Source: Pseudomonas simiae
Lineage (GTDB): Bacteria > Pseudomonadota > Gammaproteobacteria > Pseudomonadales > Pseudomonadaceae
Direction of reading: 5' to 3'
Assembly (NCBI RefSeq): GCF_900111895.1
Contig: NZ_FOKB01000004.1
Location: 1 to 64,000, forward strand
DNA length: 64,000 bases
Positions 1 to 9,900 of this stretch are shown piece after piece; position 1 is the stretch's first letter, and each line of letters begins with the position of its first letter. The position numbers and the translations under genes were made by a program. The notes beneath the pieces are model-generated. The model was not told the origin of the DNA. It did not search any database and saw only the letters and a program-made list of their open reading frames with translations.

Positions 1-2
1 TG

Positions 3-356
3 AACTTCGGTATCGACGTGATCAACCAGATCAAAATCGAAAACCCACACCTGTGGGATGCCGAGATGAAAGAGGAAGCGACCCAGATGATCCTGCAAGG
101 GACTCAGCTGGAGATCGAATACGCGCGCGATACCATGCCACGCGGTGTACTGGGCATGAACGCGGCGATGATGGAGGATTACCTCAAGTTCATCGCGAAC
201 CGTCGCTTGTCGCAGATCGGTCTTAAAGAAGAGTATCCAGGGACCACTAACCCGTTCCCATGGATGAGCGAGATCATGGACTTGAAGAAAGAGAAAAACT
301 TCTTCGAAACCCGTGTGATCGAGTACCAGACCGGCGGCGCGCTGAGCTGGGACTAA
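3..356 (+). CDS. nrdB: Ribonucleoside-diphosphate reductase, class Ia, beta subunit (C-terminal part)
   Basis: The reading frame is open from the window edge (N-F-G-I-D-V-I-N-Q) and ends at TAA 354-356, so only the last ~117 residues are present. The sequence [19 protein letters not shown], the [11 protein letters not shown] helix and the NPFPWM segment followed by [12 protein letters not shown] are typical of the C-terminal domain of class Ia NrdB. This subunit carries the diiron-tyrosyl radical cofactor for NDP reduction; the iron ligands lie upstream, outside the window. The C-terminal tail that docks into NrdA ends ALSWD. It is a conserved core gene. The accessory island begins within about 40 bp of its stop codon, which makes its 3' end a plausible transposon target. 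Confidence 0.95.
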   Translation, partial: NFGIDVINQIKIENPHLWDAEMKEEATQMILQGTQLEIEYARDTMPRGVLGMNAAMMEDYLKFIANRRLSQIGLKEEYPGTTNPFPWMSEIMDLKKEKNFFETRVIEYQTGGALSWD

Positions 357-395
357 CGTGTAGGAGCCCCCGCTTGTCACGAAGCATTGACACGT

Positions 396-565
396 TGTCA
401 CGATGACTTAGCACGCCAGCTTCCGATTCGTCTAAGCCTGATTTTTTCAGGCTTTCGGATCGGTTTTAGGCTTTGACTAAAATAGCCGCAACGAAGCGCG
501 GAAGGATTGAGCCGCGGCTATCTGCTGGCACTGAAAGGAGCGGTAACGCCAAAATATCATACAAA
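396..565 (+). mobile_element. Candidate left end of the Tn7-like element
   Basis: A sequence starting TGTCACGATGACT at 396 resembles the reverse complement of the right end at 48070 (TGTCAAAATCACT): 10 of 13 positions agree. Further inward are TTGACTAAAATAGCC (about 474) and CGCCAAAATATCA (about 549), which share the AAAAT core of the right-end repeats. The terminus would lie 39 bp after the nrdB stop. The five bases before it (CACGT) agree with those after the right end (AATGT) at only three of five positions, so a target duplication is not proven. This is inference from short matches. Confidence 0.35.
434..454. repeat. Hairpin-forming inverted repeat
   Basis: AAGCCTGA at 434-441 and TCAGGCTT at 447-454 form a perfect 8-bp stem around a T-rich loop, with a partly complementary outer extension (CCGATTCG against TCGGATCGG). 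No T-run follows on either strand, so it is not a canonical terminator. It lies between nrdB and the convergent XRE gene, inside the proposed transposon left arm. Confidence 0.5.
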
Positions 566-698
566 GGCAAAGCGATAGACTGGGCATCTTTCCTACAGGT
601 GGGTTGACGAAGGGGCGCACGCAACCAGCATCCTGCTTTATCGTCGGAGCTTCAGGGAAATAAGTTAGGTGAAAAAGCCGTAACTTGTTAATTAGGTG

Positions 699-932
699 CT
701 ATTCGGAAGCCGATATTTTTTCCATCGTCGACTTCACCAAGTCCAATGGGGAGCTGTTGAGTGCTACCGCCAGAGCAAAAATGGTAGCTAACGTCGGTTG
801 GTGATGACCTCGCTCCATAAGACTCACATAGTTGCGCTGCAACCCAGCTTGGGCAGCTAATGCTTCTTGCGTAACCTTCTGACTTAATCTCGCCTCACGC
901 AAGACCTTACCAAATGCAACTGCGATATCCAC
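699..932 (-). CDS. XRE-family transcriptional regulator, 77 aa
   Basis: A compact helix-turn-helix protein. Residues 10-65 fit the XRE/Cro-C1 fold: LREARLSQKVTQEALAAQAGL, then the recognition helix QRNYVSLMERGHHQPTLATI, then a final helix. The size and the motif QRNYVSLMERG resemble controller proteins of restriction-modification systems, which bind palindromes and regulate themselves and a neighbouring gene. It is divergent from the 178-aa gene at 1026, and the shared 93-bp intergenic region holds an 18-bp perfect palindrome (982-999) plus a half site near 953. I infer that it regulates itself and the 1026-2370 pair. No methyltransferase or nuclease gene is adjacent. Confidence 0.85.
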   Translation of the reverse strand: MDIAVAFGKVLREARLSQKVTQEALAAQAGLQRNYVSLMERGHHQPTLATIFALAVALNSSPLDLVKSTMEKISASE

Positions 933-981
933 TCATCCCTCCTATCAGAAGGGAACTGTGAGGTAGAGCGCTGCAATCGTC

Positions 982-999
982 TTCACAGTATACTGTGAA
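982..999. promoter_or_regulatory. Perfect 18-bp palindromic operator
   Basis: TTCACAGTATACTGTGAA is a perfect palindrome in the middle of the XRE/1026 divergent intergenic region. A second partial copy of the half site (ACTGTGA, about 954-960) lies nearer the XRE start. Position and symmetry suggest the binding site of the dimeric XRE regulator, controlling both divergent promoters. Confidence 0.75.
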
Positions 1000-1025
1000 T
1001 ATTTCGCTAATGGAGGAATCTAGAT

Positions 1026-1562
1026 TTGCCTGAATTGATGATCGCAGTCGTGGACGAGTCAGGGCTTGAGGGTCAAGACATCTCAAAGTATTTGGATGGC
1101 CAAATCGCTTTAGATCGATTCGAGCATACAGGGACGCACCCGCTATTCATGATCTTTCATTGGCACCTAAACTCAACAGGTGCAAATCATAGCGTCTCGA
1201 TCATGGATAACTATTTTAGGATGCGAGACTTCTCGGCAAAAAATTTAAACCGTAAGAATCTTGGAATTGAGAAGGTATTAATATTACTTCCTCCTGACAT
1301 TGCAAGCGGACGCGGATGGATCGTAGAGGAGTTTGTAGAGGCCGTCATTGAAAAGAAGATTGAGGGCCGTCCCGCATACATAATATACAAGACACTTTTG
1401 CATTCTTATAGATACCTACTTTCAGATGCTGTTGAAGCAACATCTCCCGATCAAAGAGTCATATTGAAAAATATTGCTTCTTCCTCTCGGAACAGTCGCT
1501 GCATCCAAAAACCAAAAAATGATGGCAGTAAATTAGTGCAAGCAAAAACATCAGACCATTAA
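1026..1562 (+). CDS. Uncharacterised protein upstream of sirtuin, 178 aa
   Basis: I do not recognise a family. The TTG start at 1026 is chosen because GGAGGA (1012-1017) sits eight bases upstream; an in-frame ATG at 1038 is the alternative. The protein looks soluble, with a beta-rich N-terminal half (ELMIAVVDESG, HPLFMIFHWHL, KVLILLPPD) followed by helices (GWIVEEFVEAVIEKKI) and a basic tail without predicted structure. There is no membrane segment or recognisable catalytic motif. Its stop is 16 bp before the sirtuin start, so the two are probably one operon under the XRE operator. The base composition is more AT-rich than the nrdB region, consistent with acquisition. Confidence 0.7.
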   Translation: MPELMIAVVDESGLEGQDISKYLDGQIALDRFEHTGTHPLFMIFHWHLNSTGANHSVSIMDNYFRMRDFSAKNLNRKNLGIEKVLILLPPDIASGRGWIVEEFVEAVIEKKIEGRPAYIIYKTLLHSYRYLLSDAVEATSPDQRVILKNIASSSRNSRCIQKPKNDGSKLVQAKTSDH

Positions 1563-1578
1563 AATTCAATTAGCACCT

Positions 1579-2370
1579 ATGAAAAAATTAATGACGGATT
1601 ACGAGCAAGCGGTAAAGGCCCTTATAGAAGCCAAAAATATCGTTATCTCAACAGGCGCAGGCATTTCACAAGAAAGCGGAATTCCCACGTATCGCGACGG
1701 ACTCACCGGATTGTGGGCCGGGCAAAATCCACAGTATTTGGAAACAGCCAACGCGTTCCGCGAGAATCCTCAACTAGTATGGGGATGGTATCTGTGGCGT
1801 CGACAGCAGGTAGCAAGAGCGAAACCCAACGCAGGTCATATCGCTCTACACCAGATGGCTGCTCTGGGGCGTAAGGTCTCCATCATTACGCAAAACATCG
1901 ACGACTTGCACGAAAAAGCGGGCTCGAAAGAAGTACTCCACCTACATGGCAGTTTGGCTACACCGAAATGCTTTGCGTGCCACCGGCCCGCCGCCCTGTC
2001 GTTTGATAACGTATACGTGACAGATTTCGGTGCCCTGATCGAGCCACCTAGGTGTGAAAAATGTAATGGAAAGTTGCGTCCTGGAGTGGTTTGGTACGGA
2101 GAAGACCTCCCCAAAGGCGCCTGGAAGTCAGCGATGTCATTGATTAAAGATTGCGACGTTCTGGTTTCCGTTGGCACATCAGGGATCGTCACCCCGGCCT
2201 CGGACCTGCCTGATATCGCGTTTGGGTTGTACAAAACGGTAATTCATGTGAACACTATCGATCAGGGTGTGGGCGAAAACGAACCCAACGAAATCTCGTT
2301 AGTAGGTAAAGCTACTGAAGTACTCACACGACTGTATTCGATGATGTTAAAAGAGGTCCAGACTCGATAA
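1579..2370 (+). CDS. Sir2-family NAD-dependent protein deacylase
   Basis: All main sirtuin motifs are visible in 263 residues: GAGIS (26-30), GIPTYRD (34-40), TQNIDDLHEKAG (104-115), HLHGS with the catalytic His123, a four-cysteine zinc ribbon (C131, C134, C159, C162), GVVWYGE (169-175) and GTSG (199-202). This is the full bacterial CobB-type length and architecture. The expected reaction is NAD+-dependent removal of acyl groups from lysine, giving nicotinamide and O-acyl-ADP-ribose. It lacks the extra domains of anti-phage SIR2 NADases (ThsA, DSR1, SIR2-APAZ). Its position behind an XRE-controlled unknown gene in a mobile island suggests a specialised two-gene module rather than housekeeping CobB. 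Confidence 0.93.
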   Translation: MKKLMTDYEQAVKALIEAKNIVISTGAGISQESGIPTYRDGLTGLWAGQNPQYLETANAFRENPQLVWGWYLWRRQQVARAKPNAGHIALHQMAALGRKVSIITQNIDDLHEKAGSKEVLHLHGSLATPKCFACHRPAALSFDNVYVTDFGALIEPPRCEKCNGKLRPGVVWYGEDLPKGAWKSAMSLIKDCDVLVSVGTSGIVTPASDLPDIAFGLYKTVIHVNTIDQGVGENEPNEISLVGKATEVLTRLYSMMLKEVQTR

Positions 2371-3140
2371 AATTGGCCTGTGGGCGCACGCGAAGCAAAG
2401 TGAAGTCAGGCTAATTTTTGGCGAACCTTTATAGTTCGCTTTTAACCTCGGGAGGACGCTGCCACTGGGCACAATTCACGCAAAGTGAGTTGGCGACGCT
2501 TACAGAACTACATATTTCACGCATGGATGGGCAGCAAATCGGTCCTGATAGAGGGCGTGCAGATTGTTGTGAATATCGGAATATATCCTGCTGGATATAA
2601 ATTATAGTCCGCAGGATATATTCGGATATTTTCCGCCGGTAGGCATGCATCAGTACTGCAGCGCCACCCTTGCGTTTATCACCGAAGGATGGAGCGACAC
2701 CGTCATCGTGCGCTCATGTATCGACTCGGGAGGTAATGGCAAGACAGTTGATGGCTTCGTCGCTGACCCATTAACTCAGACGTACGACAAGTAGTATTGA
2801 CCTTGCCCCTATGGGCTTCAGGATTGGCTCCATGCTCTATGACTCTAAGCAAAGGCTAGGCTCATTCGGGCGGTTCTGCGCCCTTGAGCTGGTTGGTACT
2901 CTCAAGCCTGAACAGTGTCCGCCCATTACCGGACGGATGGTCAAGGCGCTTTGATTCCTCGGATTCAATGTCCGGGCTACCTAACTGGGGCAGAGTGAAG
3001 CCGCAAAGACTCAAGGAGTCTAGCTAGACTGTACTTGACCCCACTGCTTTCGCAGCTACAGTCAAATTCGGTTCACATTTGAGAGCAACCCAAGCTACCG
3101 GTCGCTCTATGGGGCAATCGTCCTACTATAAGGAGGTGAA
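2371..3140. other. 770-bp gap without a convincing gene
   Basis: The stretch holds the long inverted repeat at 2572-2630 and a 49-codon open frame at 2645-2794 with a protein-like reading (MHQYCSATLAFITEGWSDT...). That frame has no good ribosome-binding site and may be a gene remnant. The last bases carry a near-perfect Shine-Dalgarno, AGGAGGT at 3131-3137, four bases before the ATG at 3141. No terminator is obvious. Confidence 0.5.
2572..2630. repeat. Long near-perfect inverted repeat (20-bp arms)
   Basis: The arms 2572-2591 and 2611-2630 are reverse complements except at one position (AATATCGGAATATATCCTGC against AATATCCGAATATATCCTGC). The 19-bp spacer is itself partly symmetric (GGATATAA...TTATAGTCC). 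The result is a ~59-bp cruciform or hairpin with no T-tail. It could be a regulator or recombinase site; nothing nearby identifies its partner. Confidence 0.7.
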
Positions 3141-3929
3141 ATGGCACTTGCTATTCTACTGCTGGCCATGTCGGCGCTAATCAGTTTAGTAGCCGGACGC
3201 TTCCATATTCTCCATCTGTCCGGTGGGCTCGCGTGGCTGATCTCTCTGGTGCCGTTGATCATGATGTTTGGCGCAATTGGCTGGGCTGTGCACGGGCGCT
3301 TGGATGGCGTGTTGATTGATCGAGACAACCGGATCAGTCTATCGCGCCTACAGCTGGTCTTGTGGACCGTGCTCCTGATGGGAGCTCTGCAGGCCGCTGG
3401 CATTTTCAACAGCACAGTCACCTACCCACAATCCTTCGGCGCTGAAATGATGCTCGGCCCGCTCGACATCAGGATTCCACCAGAGATTTGGACGCTACTC
3501 GGACTCGGCAGCTTCACGGCCGTCGTGGCGCCAGTGATCAAGCAAGGCAACCGAACCCGTCCACTCCGCGCGCCCGAGAAGGATACCGACATTGTCAGCG
3601 AGATTAAGCATGATCGGGGCCTGAGGGAGGCTGGCCGTTTCGCTGGACGGGTCTATCAAAACGCATCATCCAATGACGCACGCTGGATCGACCTTGTGAT
3701 GGGAGACTATGAAGGAGCTGCCCACATCGACATCAGCAAGCTACAACACTTCGTGCTAACGCTACTCCTCCTGCTGATCTACGGCCTTGCTCTATTCGCA
3801 ATCATGGACAAGAGCCTGCCGCTATCTGAACCGGTTAACAGATTTCCGGACATATCGCCGGGCTTGCTCTCACTACTCGGAATTAGCCACGCAGCCTATC
3901 TTGCTGACAAGGTCGGGGGGTCGTCGTGA
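3141..3929 (+). CDS. Predicted membrane protein, first gene of the giant-protein cluster, 262 aa
   Basis: It begins with a strong ribosome-binding site (AGGAGGT, four bases upstream). Hydrophobic segments are visible at about residues 2-18, 29-50, 70-87, 112-130 and 195-215, with a final weak one near 240. Between them is a soluble stretch (about 135-190) containing KDTDIVSEIKHDRGL. The signatures DNRISLSRLQLVLWT and the C-terminal LLGISHAAYLADK recur, as far as I remember, in uncharacterised bacterial inner-membrane proteins, but I can name no function. The next gene follows within 31 bp. I infer that it is the membrane component of the cluster. Confidence 0.8.
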   Translation: MALAILLLAMSALISLVAGRFHILHLSGGLAWLISLVPLIMMFGAIGWAVHGRLDGVLIDRDNRISLSRLQLVLWTVLLMGALQAAGIFNSTVTYPQSFGAEMMLGPLDIRIPPEIWTLLGLGSFTAVVAPVIKQGNRTRPLRAPEKDTDIVSEIKHDRGLREAGRFAGRVYQNASSNDARWIDLVMGDYEGAAHIDISKLQHFVLTLLLLLIYGLALFAIMDKSLPLSEPVNRFPDISPGLLSLLGISHAAYLADKVGGSS

Positions 3930-3960
3930 GTGTACGCATGGATCGGCGGGAATAGCGTTG

Positions 3961-5685
3961 ATGAGCCCGGTTGAAGTGGTAGAACTCAAGAAGCAGTTGA
4001 CTGAGCTTGGCTTCAACTTGCTGTTTGATGTCGGCGACCAGCCCACTGCATGGCTTCGGCACGCTATCCGCGAGTTTCAGATCTACGCCCGCCTACCTCG
4101 GGTCGCGAAAGTTAAGCAGGGAAGCGCGAACGAGGCTCGCTGGCTTGACCGCCTAGAAGCGACGAACAACTCCAAGCGCTACACGGGCCAGATTGACGGC
4201 ATCTATGATCGTGCATCTGTGCAGCCTATCCTCGATCACTGGACAGCCGCAAAGTATCGATGCCCAGTCGTCGCAGAGATATACATCAGGATCGGAAAAG
4301 CGAAATGGTCCGAGCTTGGCGAGGGCTCAAGCGATGTCCGCGGCAACTACTGGCGCTATGACGACCCTCGCATCAAAGCGTTCGTCAAAGCGTCCAAGCG
4401 CGATAAGCCCTATGGCGAACTGCATGTCCGCATCTGCGACCTGACTGGCCAGTTCGAGGAGGAGCATAAGGCATCTGTCATGTCCGGACGCATCTTCAAG
4501 CACCATGTGTCGGCGGCCAAGGGCAAGCCGCCGGATGTATATGTCGGTGGGTATGTCGCTAACTCCCCCCTCACCATGACCTCCACGGCCGAAGTCACGC
4601 CGAAGAATCTCATCGGCAAGGAGTGGGCCGATTTGAATGATCAGGCTCGACGGACCTTCCGGGTGATTCGGGCTGTTTCTGAGCACGAATGTTATGGCTA
4701 TCTTGAGTCGATCAACGGCTATGACGATGCCTGGATGTCGCAGGGCCCATGTCACTGGACTCTAGCGCTCGCCGTGCCTGGCAAAGCGGGCCCTGATGAC
4801 GATGCGAATCCTGGCGAACTGCCTGCTTTCATTGCCTATTGGGCTGCCACAGAGACCAATGACTCCAACGCGAAGCTGATCCAGCCATTCGGGGTCGTGC
4901 CGAAACCCACTTGGACCAATGGCAAGCCGCCGAGCAAGCCTGGCGGCGCCTGCAGCTACACCGGGCGCCTTCATTGGATGTCTGGGCCTATCGACGGTGC
5001 TGCGGAGGACGGCCCGATATCCAAAGTAGAGGACCTGAACTGGATTCGCACGACGCATTGGTTCTGGCGCTTCCTAGCGCTGGCCCGTAACGTGAAATCG
5101 TTTAGGCAGCGCCAATGGCACATGACCCGAATAAGACTGCGAGACATCCTGGCCTACGAAATCGACCCCTCCGATCGACCTATAAAGGATGCCGGCTCGA
5201 ACACGGTGGCGGTTTCCAAGCTGATCACCTCAGAGGTTGGAGTCGCGCTGCTGCTTCGATGTCATATTCGCAAGTCGGGCTTTATGGCTCAGAAAAAGCT
5301 TGCGCACCCATCGCTTCGACTAGCGCTCGCCTTTGCCAACATTGCCGAGAAGGATCCTGCCAAGTGGAAAACGGCCGAAGAGGCCGTCCTCATCGAAGGG
5401 CTGCTGGCCTCTGCCGCAGTCGCGAAGCTGCCCGCCGACGTGGCAACCAAGCTCAAGAAGCTGACAATTGATCGCGTGCACGAGATGCGTGCGGAACTCG
5501 CCACGCTCGAGCCGGCTGGTGATCTGCTCGCTCAGTGCCGGAAGCTCCTGAGCTGGCCAGATCGTTCCCAATTCGAGTGGGGCCGAAAGGGTGCCGCGTT
5601 CAAACTCCCAGAAGAGGTGGCCACACCTGCCCTTAGAAGCGAGCGCGGCTCCTTCCAGCTTGACAAAGACAACCTGCCGACTTGA
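3961..5685 (+). CDS. Large protein with peptidoglycan-binding-like N-terminus, 574 aa
   Basis: The frame is open further upstream, but the ATG at 3961 is preferred because earlier codons overlap the previous gene. Residues 1-40 (VVELKKQLTELGFNLLFD...WLRHAIREFQIYA) match the helical pattern of a PG_binding_1 domain. Residues 75-95 (GQIDGIYDRASVQPIL) look like a second partial unit. The remainder (about 100-574) is soluble and unassigned, with several Trp-rich stretches (RTTHWFWRFLALAR) and an Ala/Lys-rich helical C-terminus. No signal peptide is visible. Similar PG-binding-like repeats occur in cargo or spike proteins of contractile and secretion systems, but here that is only a possibility. 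Confidence 0.75.
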   Translation: MSPVEVVELKKQLTELGFNLLFDVGDQPTAWLRHAIREFQIYARLPRVAKVKQGSANEARWLDRLEATNNSKRYTGQIDGIYDRASVQPILDHWTAAKYRCPVVAEIYIRIGKAKWSELGEGSSDVRGNYWRYDDPRIKAFVKASKRDKPYGELHVRICDLTGQFEEEHKASVMSGRIFKHHVSAAKGKPPDVYVGGYVANSPLTMTSTAEVTPKNLIGKEWADLNDQARRTFRVIRAVSEHECYGYLESINGYDDAWMSQGPCHWTLALAVPGKAGPDDDANPGELPAFIAYWAATETNDSNAKLIQPFGVVPKPTWTNGKPPSKPGGACSYTGRLHWMSGPIDGAAEDGPISKVEDLNWIRTTHWFWRFLALARNVKSFRQRQWHMTRIRLRDILAYEIDPSDRPIKDAGSNTVAVSKLITSEVGVALLLRCHIRKSGFMAQKKLAHPSLRLALAFANIAEKDPAKWKTAEEAVLIEGLLASAAVAKLPADVATKLKKLTIDRVHEMRAELATLEPAGDLLAQCRKLLSWPDRSQFEWGRKGAAFKLPEEVATPALRSERGSFQLDKDNLPT

Positions 5686-5703
5686 AGTAATGGAGACGCT
5701 AAT

Positions 5704-6945
5704 ATGCCACCGATCTTAGCTCGACCGTTCATGATGTTGGTGCAGGCCACGCTCCTTTGTGGGTGTGCAGTTGGCGAGTTGTCGCTGCGAACGCATATGC
5801 CCCTCGACTCGCCGCTAGCACTACCCGACAATGCAACGGAAATAGGTCCGTCAGTCGGCATTCCGAGGCCGCAGATCGGAACGCGCTGCCAACTCGGTAT
5901 CGGGCCTGGAAGAGAGCCCCCTCTCCCAAATAATCCGAAACCAGATTTCGCCGTGCGTCCTGGCGTGGGTACGCGAATTACCTTGGCAACCTGGAGCGCA
6001 GGCACACTTCGCGCTGACCTGGGCTCAGGCAACTCTAACCCACCAGTCCTCACACCAACAAACGTCGCGATTCGCTTGATCGGCAGCGGTCAGCGGATCG
6101 ATGCCGACGAACGGGCGGTGCTGGCGACCTTCCTTACCGCCAATAGGACCGAATGGAGTTCGGGTGACCCGACAGGCGATTACCCGGTCTCAGAGAAATC
6201 GCGCGGCGCGCTGGCGGAGGTTTTGGAGGCGAATCAATCAGCGCTGTGGAACGCACTGGTGGGCAGCATGTGCATCGAGGTGCGCAAGACTGCGCCGCCC
6301 GGAGTCGAATTGAAGGTGCCAGCAATACGCGCCATCGGCAACATGGCCGCGCTGTGCGCTGCGATGCCAGCAGCTTCGCGCAAGGCATTCGTAGAGGCGT
6401 TTATCGACACTCTCTCCGCAACGGACAATCCCGACTGTGCTGGTTGGATCGTCAACCGCTCTCTCAACGGAGTCGGCCCGCTGGTCCACAGCGTCGCATG
6501 GCCGTTTGCGACATTGGCAGTAGTGACCAAGGGTGGAGATAACGGCTATTACGACAGCGGAGGGCTTGGGTCGCCGAAGACACTGCTTGGCGAAATCGTG
6601 TTTGATGCAGTCCGTCCGCTGGAAATAGGAGCGCCACATTGGTCGCTCGCGGCTTGGGAGGCATCCGGCATCTGTAGGCTCGACAGCGAGGAAACACGCA
6701 TCGACGCAGTGTTGCTAAATGGCGGTGCAGCCTATCTAAAGGTAGTCGACGAAAATCCAACGCATCGGATCATTGATCGGCATGTGACGCGTGCTCTGGA
6801 GCGGAACAAAGACACCAATCCGTTCAAGGCCAGTATCCTCCGGACCGATCTGAGGCTGCTCACCGCAGCCGATGTGCGCGGACTGCGCTGGATGGCCGGC
6901 GAGAACGAGGTTAAAATCTCAGGTTGTGATCGGGCGGCCAAATGA
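5704..6945 (+). CDS. Putative lipoprotein, 413 aa
   Basis: The N-terminus (MPPILARPFMMLVQATLLCGC) resembles a short lipoprotein signal: a basic residue, a hydrophobic core and a lipobox-like L-C-G-C with Cys21 as the possible lipidation site. The -2 cysteine is atypical, so this is moderate evidence. The mature part is Pro/Gly-rich to about residue 100, then mixed alpha/beta with segments such as RGALAEVLEANQSALWNALVG and AGWIVNRSLNGVGPLVHSV. No family is recognised. It starts 18 bp after the previous gene, and its stop overlaps the next start (ATGA at 6942-6945), implying translational coupling to the 1754-aa protein. Confidence 0.75.
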   Translation: MPPILARPFMMLVQATLLCGCAVGELSLRTHMPLDSPLALPDNATEIGPSVGIPRPQIGTRCQLGIGPGREPPLPNNPKPDFAVRPGVGTRITLATWSAGTLRADLGSGNSNPPVLTPTNVAIRLIGSGQRIDADERAVLATFLTANRTEWSSGDPTGDYPVSEKSRGALAEVLEANQSALWNALVGSMCIEVRKTAPPGVELKVPAIRAIGNMAALCAAMPAASRKAFVEAFIDTLSATDNPDCAGWIVNRSLNGVGPLVHSVAWPFATLAVVTKGGDNGYYDSGGLGSPKTLLGEIVFDAVRPLEIGAPHWSLAAWEASGICRLDSEETRIDAVLLNGGAAYLKVVDENPTHRIIDRHVTRALERNKDTNPFKASILRTDLRLLTAADVRGLRWMAGENEVKISGCDRAAK

Positions 6946-9900
6946 TGGTTACGCTCTCGCTCCTTGGGCTCAATCTTTCGATCACTGCTGGGGGAAGTGC
7001 GCAGCCCAATATGCCCGGGCTTACGGCACGGTTCTCGCTCAACTCCGCTGGATCCCAGCTCAAGATCGAGTTGAATGGTGCGTCAGGCGCTGCACAATTC
7101 TCTGGAGTTGATGTGTCGGTACCTTGCGTGATCCAAGATGGCAGGGTTGCGCTGCGGGAAGCCATGAGTCTGCCTAGCAACGGCACGATCACGCTGCAGA
7201 TTGGGCATAGCAACGTTGACGCTACCGAGCTGGGTGCAGATGTCCAAGGTGGAGCGCTGCTCTTCAAGCATGGCGCGACCCTCGCGGCGGACCTGGCGCA
7301 AATCACAGGCAATCCGTTAAACGGCATTCTTAGCTTCGAACGCCTGCAATATTGGAAAGCGAGTCGGCTGGCGCTCGACCTGCAAACCGGCTCAGCCGAA
7401 TTGCTCGCGGAGGATGATCGGCCTCGTGTACTGCTGCGTGACCAGTTTGGTGGCACGTCAACCAGCCCGCGTATAGACCAATTTTGCCGCATGCTCGGAG
7501 TTCGCCTTGGTGCCTCGTCGCCTGTCGTGCTTCTCGAGCCACGCACGGGCGCGTTGTTCTTCAACGCAGATATTCTCGACCCGACTGAAGCGCTCGACGA
7601 TGGCTACAATGGATTGCTCTTCCAGCACATCGCGGCGGAAGTGCGCCTAGAGGCGGACCTCACAGCAGTAAACAATGGCTGGGAAATCTCGCAATGGTGG
7701 GTTGCTCCGACTGCGAAACGTTTTGTCCTCGCCGTGCCGGTACTCAGGGACGAGCATGGGCATCCTCTCGTGCTGAGCGTCCCGGTGCGAGTTCCAATCA
7801 CCAAGCGCGTTGGCGTTCTTAAGGCGCAAAGTGACGGGAGACTCAATCAGGCTGTGATTCTGGGCCGCCGCGATTCCGAACTCGAGATCGATGTCGAGTT
7901 GGTCTCGATCGATCCCGTCAAGACATATGGTGTTGACCGCAGGCCTTCGCCACTCGGTAGCGATAGGACGATCAAGCCACCGTATTGGACCCATGGCAAT
8001 TTCGCTCTGTCCAGCGACGACCGCCCGCGCGAGATTCTTGGCTGGTCCAGCAACGGCGCTATCCGGACTGGCGGGCGGGGCGCGCTCAAGTGCAAGCTCA
8101 AGCTGAGCCCGGTTCTCCCGTCAGCCACCGACCTTCTGTTTGTTGAGACCAGCTTGTCGTTCGAGACGAACGATATGCACCTTAGCGCTGACCTGCCTGA
8201 GCGTGGAACCTTCGTATACAACGGCACCAAAACGCCACCGATGCTGCGCTACATCGCGGTAGGGCTTGGGCGTACGGTAGCACTGCCGCTTTGCGATATA
8301 GGCTGGACCTTCGCCGATGTTGCCGGGCCAAAGCAAGCTGCCGGCGCACAGCCGCTTGCCAGTACGATTCAATCCTGGCCTGCACTACTTAACGAGGTAC
8401 TTGTGCAAGGCTTCAGCGCCGCAGCGGTCGGTTCTTACGCGCATACCGAAGGGCACCGTGCGAACGCACCGCCGCAGGGCTTTGCACGTCTGATCGCGAC
8501 TCCACCAGCAACAACTATAAGGTCGGGCGCACGCCTCGAAACTGCCTTCCTGCTCGCAGAGACCGTGCTCTCGCGAACAAGTCGAACATTAGCGCCCTTC
8601 TCGAGCCGCGTGGCAACAGAGCAGTCCACCGCATTTCTATTTGGCGGGTCGCGTAGCGAGCAAGCCATCGACGACGCGCTTGAGCGTTTGGACAAGGCCC
8701 GCACTGTGCTTGCGCCAAAGATTGAAGCGTTCTTCCGCTTTTGGGCTGGACATGATCTACCGTCAGGACTGGGGGCTGATCCTGGGCCGGCTCGCCGCGC
8801 GCTTCGCAGGTACCTCGTCGGTGAGCCAGCGGCGCTGCCCGACCCGGATAACTGGACTTGGGAGGATCTGGTCGAGGCGTCCGCGCGACTCAACCAGGCC
8901 ACGGGCATGCTCAACCGCCCCCCCCCTAACGTGCTCGGGTTCGAGGAGTACGCAGAGGTCCTAGGCAATGCCTTGCCCGACGAGGTTGCCGAGTTGCTCG
9001 ACCCCGCGGGCGACGACGGACTCCTGTCACGTGTCTTTCAATATGCATTCGCGCCGCCCTCGACCGATGTGCTGAAGCGCGCTGCCGCTGCGATTTGGAG
9101 CAAGGATCCTGCACACGTGCTCAAACAGCATCTGCCAATGTTGCGGCAGATGGTTGGCCAAGCGCTGGTGCAAGCGATGAGCGACATGTTCTCAGGCAAC
9201 TTAAGGCCGTCAGGCCTCATCGCCGAGTTGCTCCAAGGGCTGTCGCCGCTGATAGAGCTGGTCGAGCAGGTCTGGCGAGATCACCAGAGCTTTGATCCCG
9301 AAATTGTCACGTTGCTCGACGATTTGAACGCGCGGTACGGGTCGCTGTTCACACCAGAAGTCTATGCGGCCGTTCTCGCAGAACCGATCGATTCCGACGC
9401 GCTACTAGAGGCGCTCCGCGCGATGGGGCTGCCGCTGGCTCGGCTCGCCGACCTGTCGTTCGAGCCGCCAGACTATTTACTGATTTCCCGTCGGACCAGA
9501 TCCGCCGGTGTCGCCGGCGACACCGTCTCGCTGCATCCAGTAGACCGCGTCGCAGCGCTGTGGAACCATCGCTTCGATTTCTGCAACCTGGGCGGCGGCA
9601 AAGCCTGGGACATGTTTCTTGATGACGACACCACGCTTCTCGTCAAGCTTGGTGGCGAGCGTAGGCTGGACGATATTCTGGCCGAGGTCCACAAGGCCTA
9701 TGTGACATCCCAGCGCCCGGACCCCTTCGGTCTCGTGCCTGGAATCGAGACGAACGATCCTGTCGGCGCGTTCCTCGATCAGCTCGCGAGCGATCTGCGT
9801 CATCCCGAGTGGCGCGGTGTGCTCATTATCAATCCTGCGATCGATCTCGAACGCGATCCGGTGTTCAGCACTTTATGTGGCTTCCCGCATATCAGTGCGC

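Noticed and set aside
1579..2370. Sirtuin as ThsA, DSR or another SIR2 anti-phage NADase.
   Set aside because: It has the short CobB-type length, intact zinc ribbon and no SLOG, TIR, APAZ or helical effector domain.
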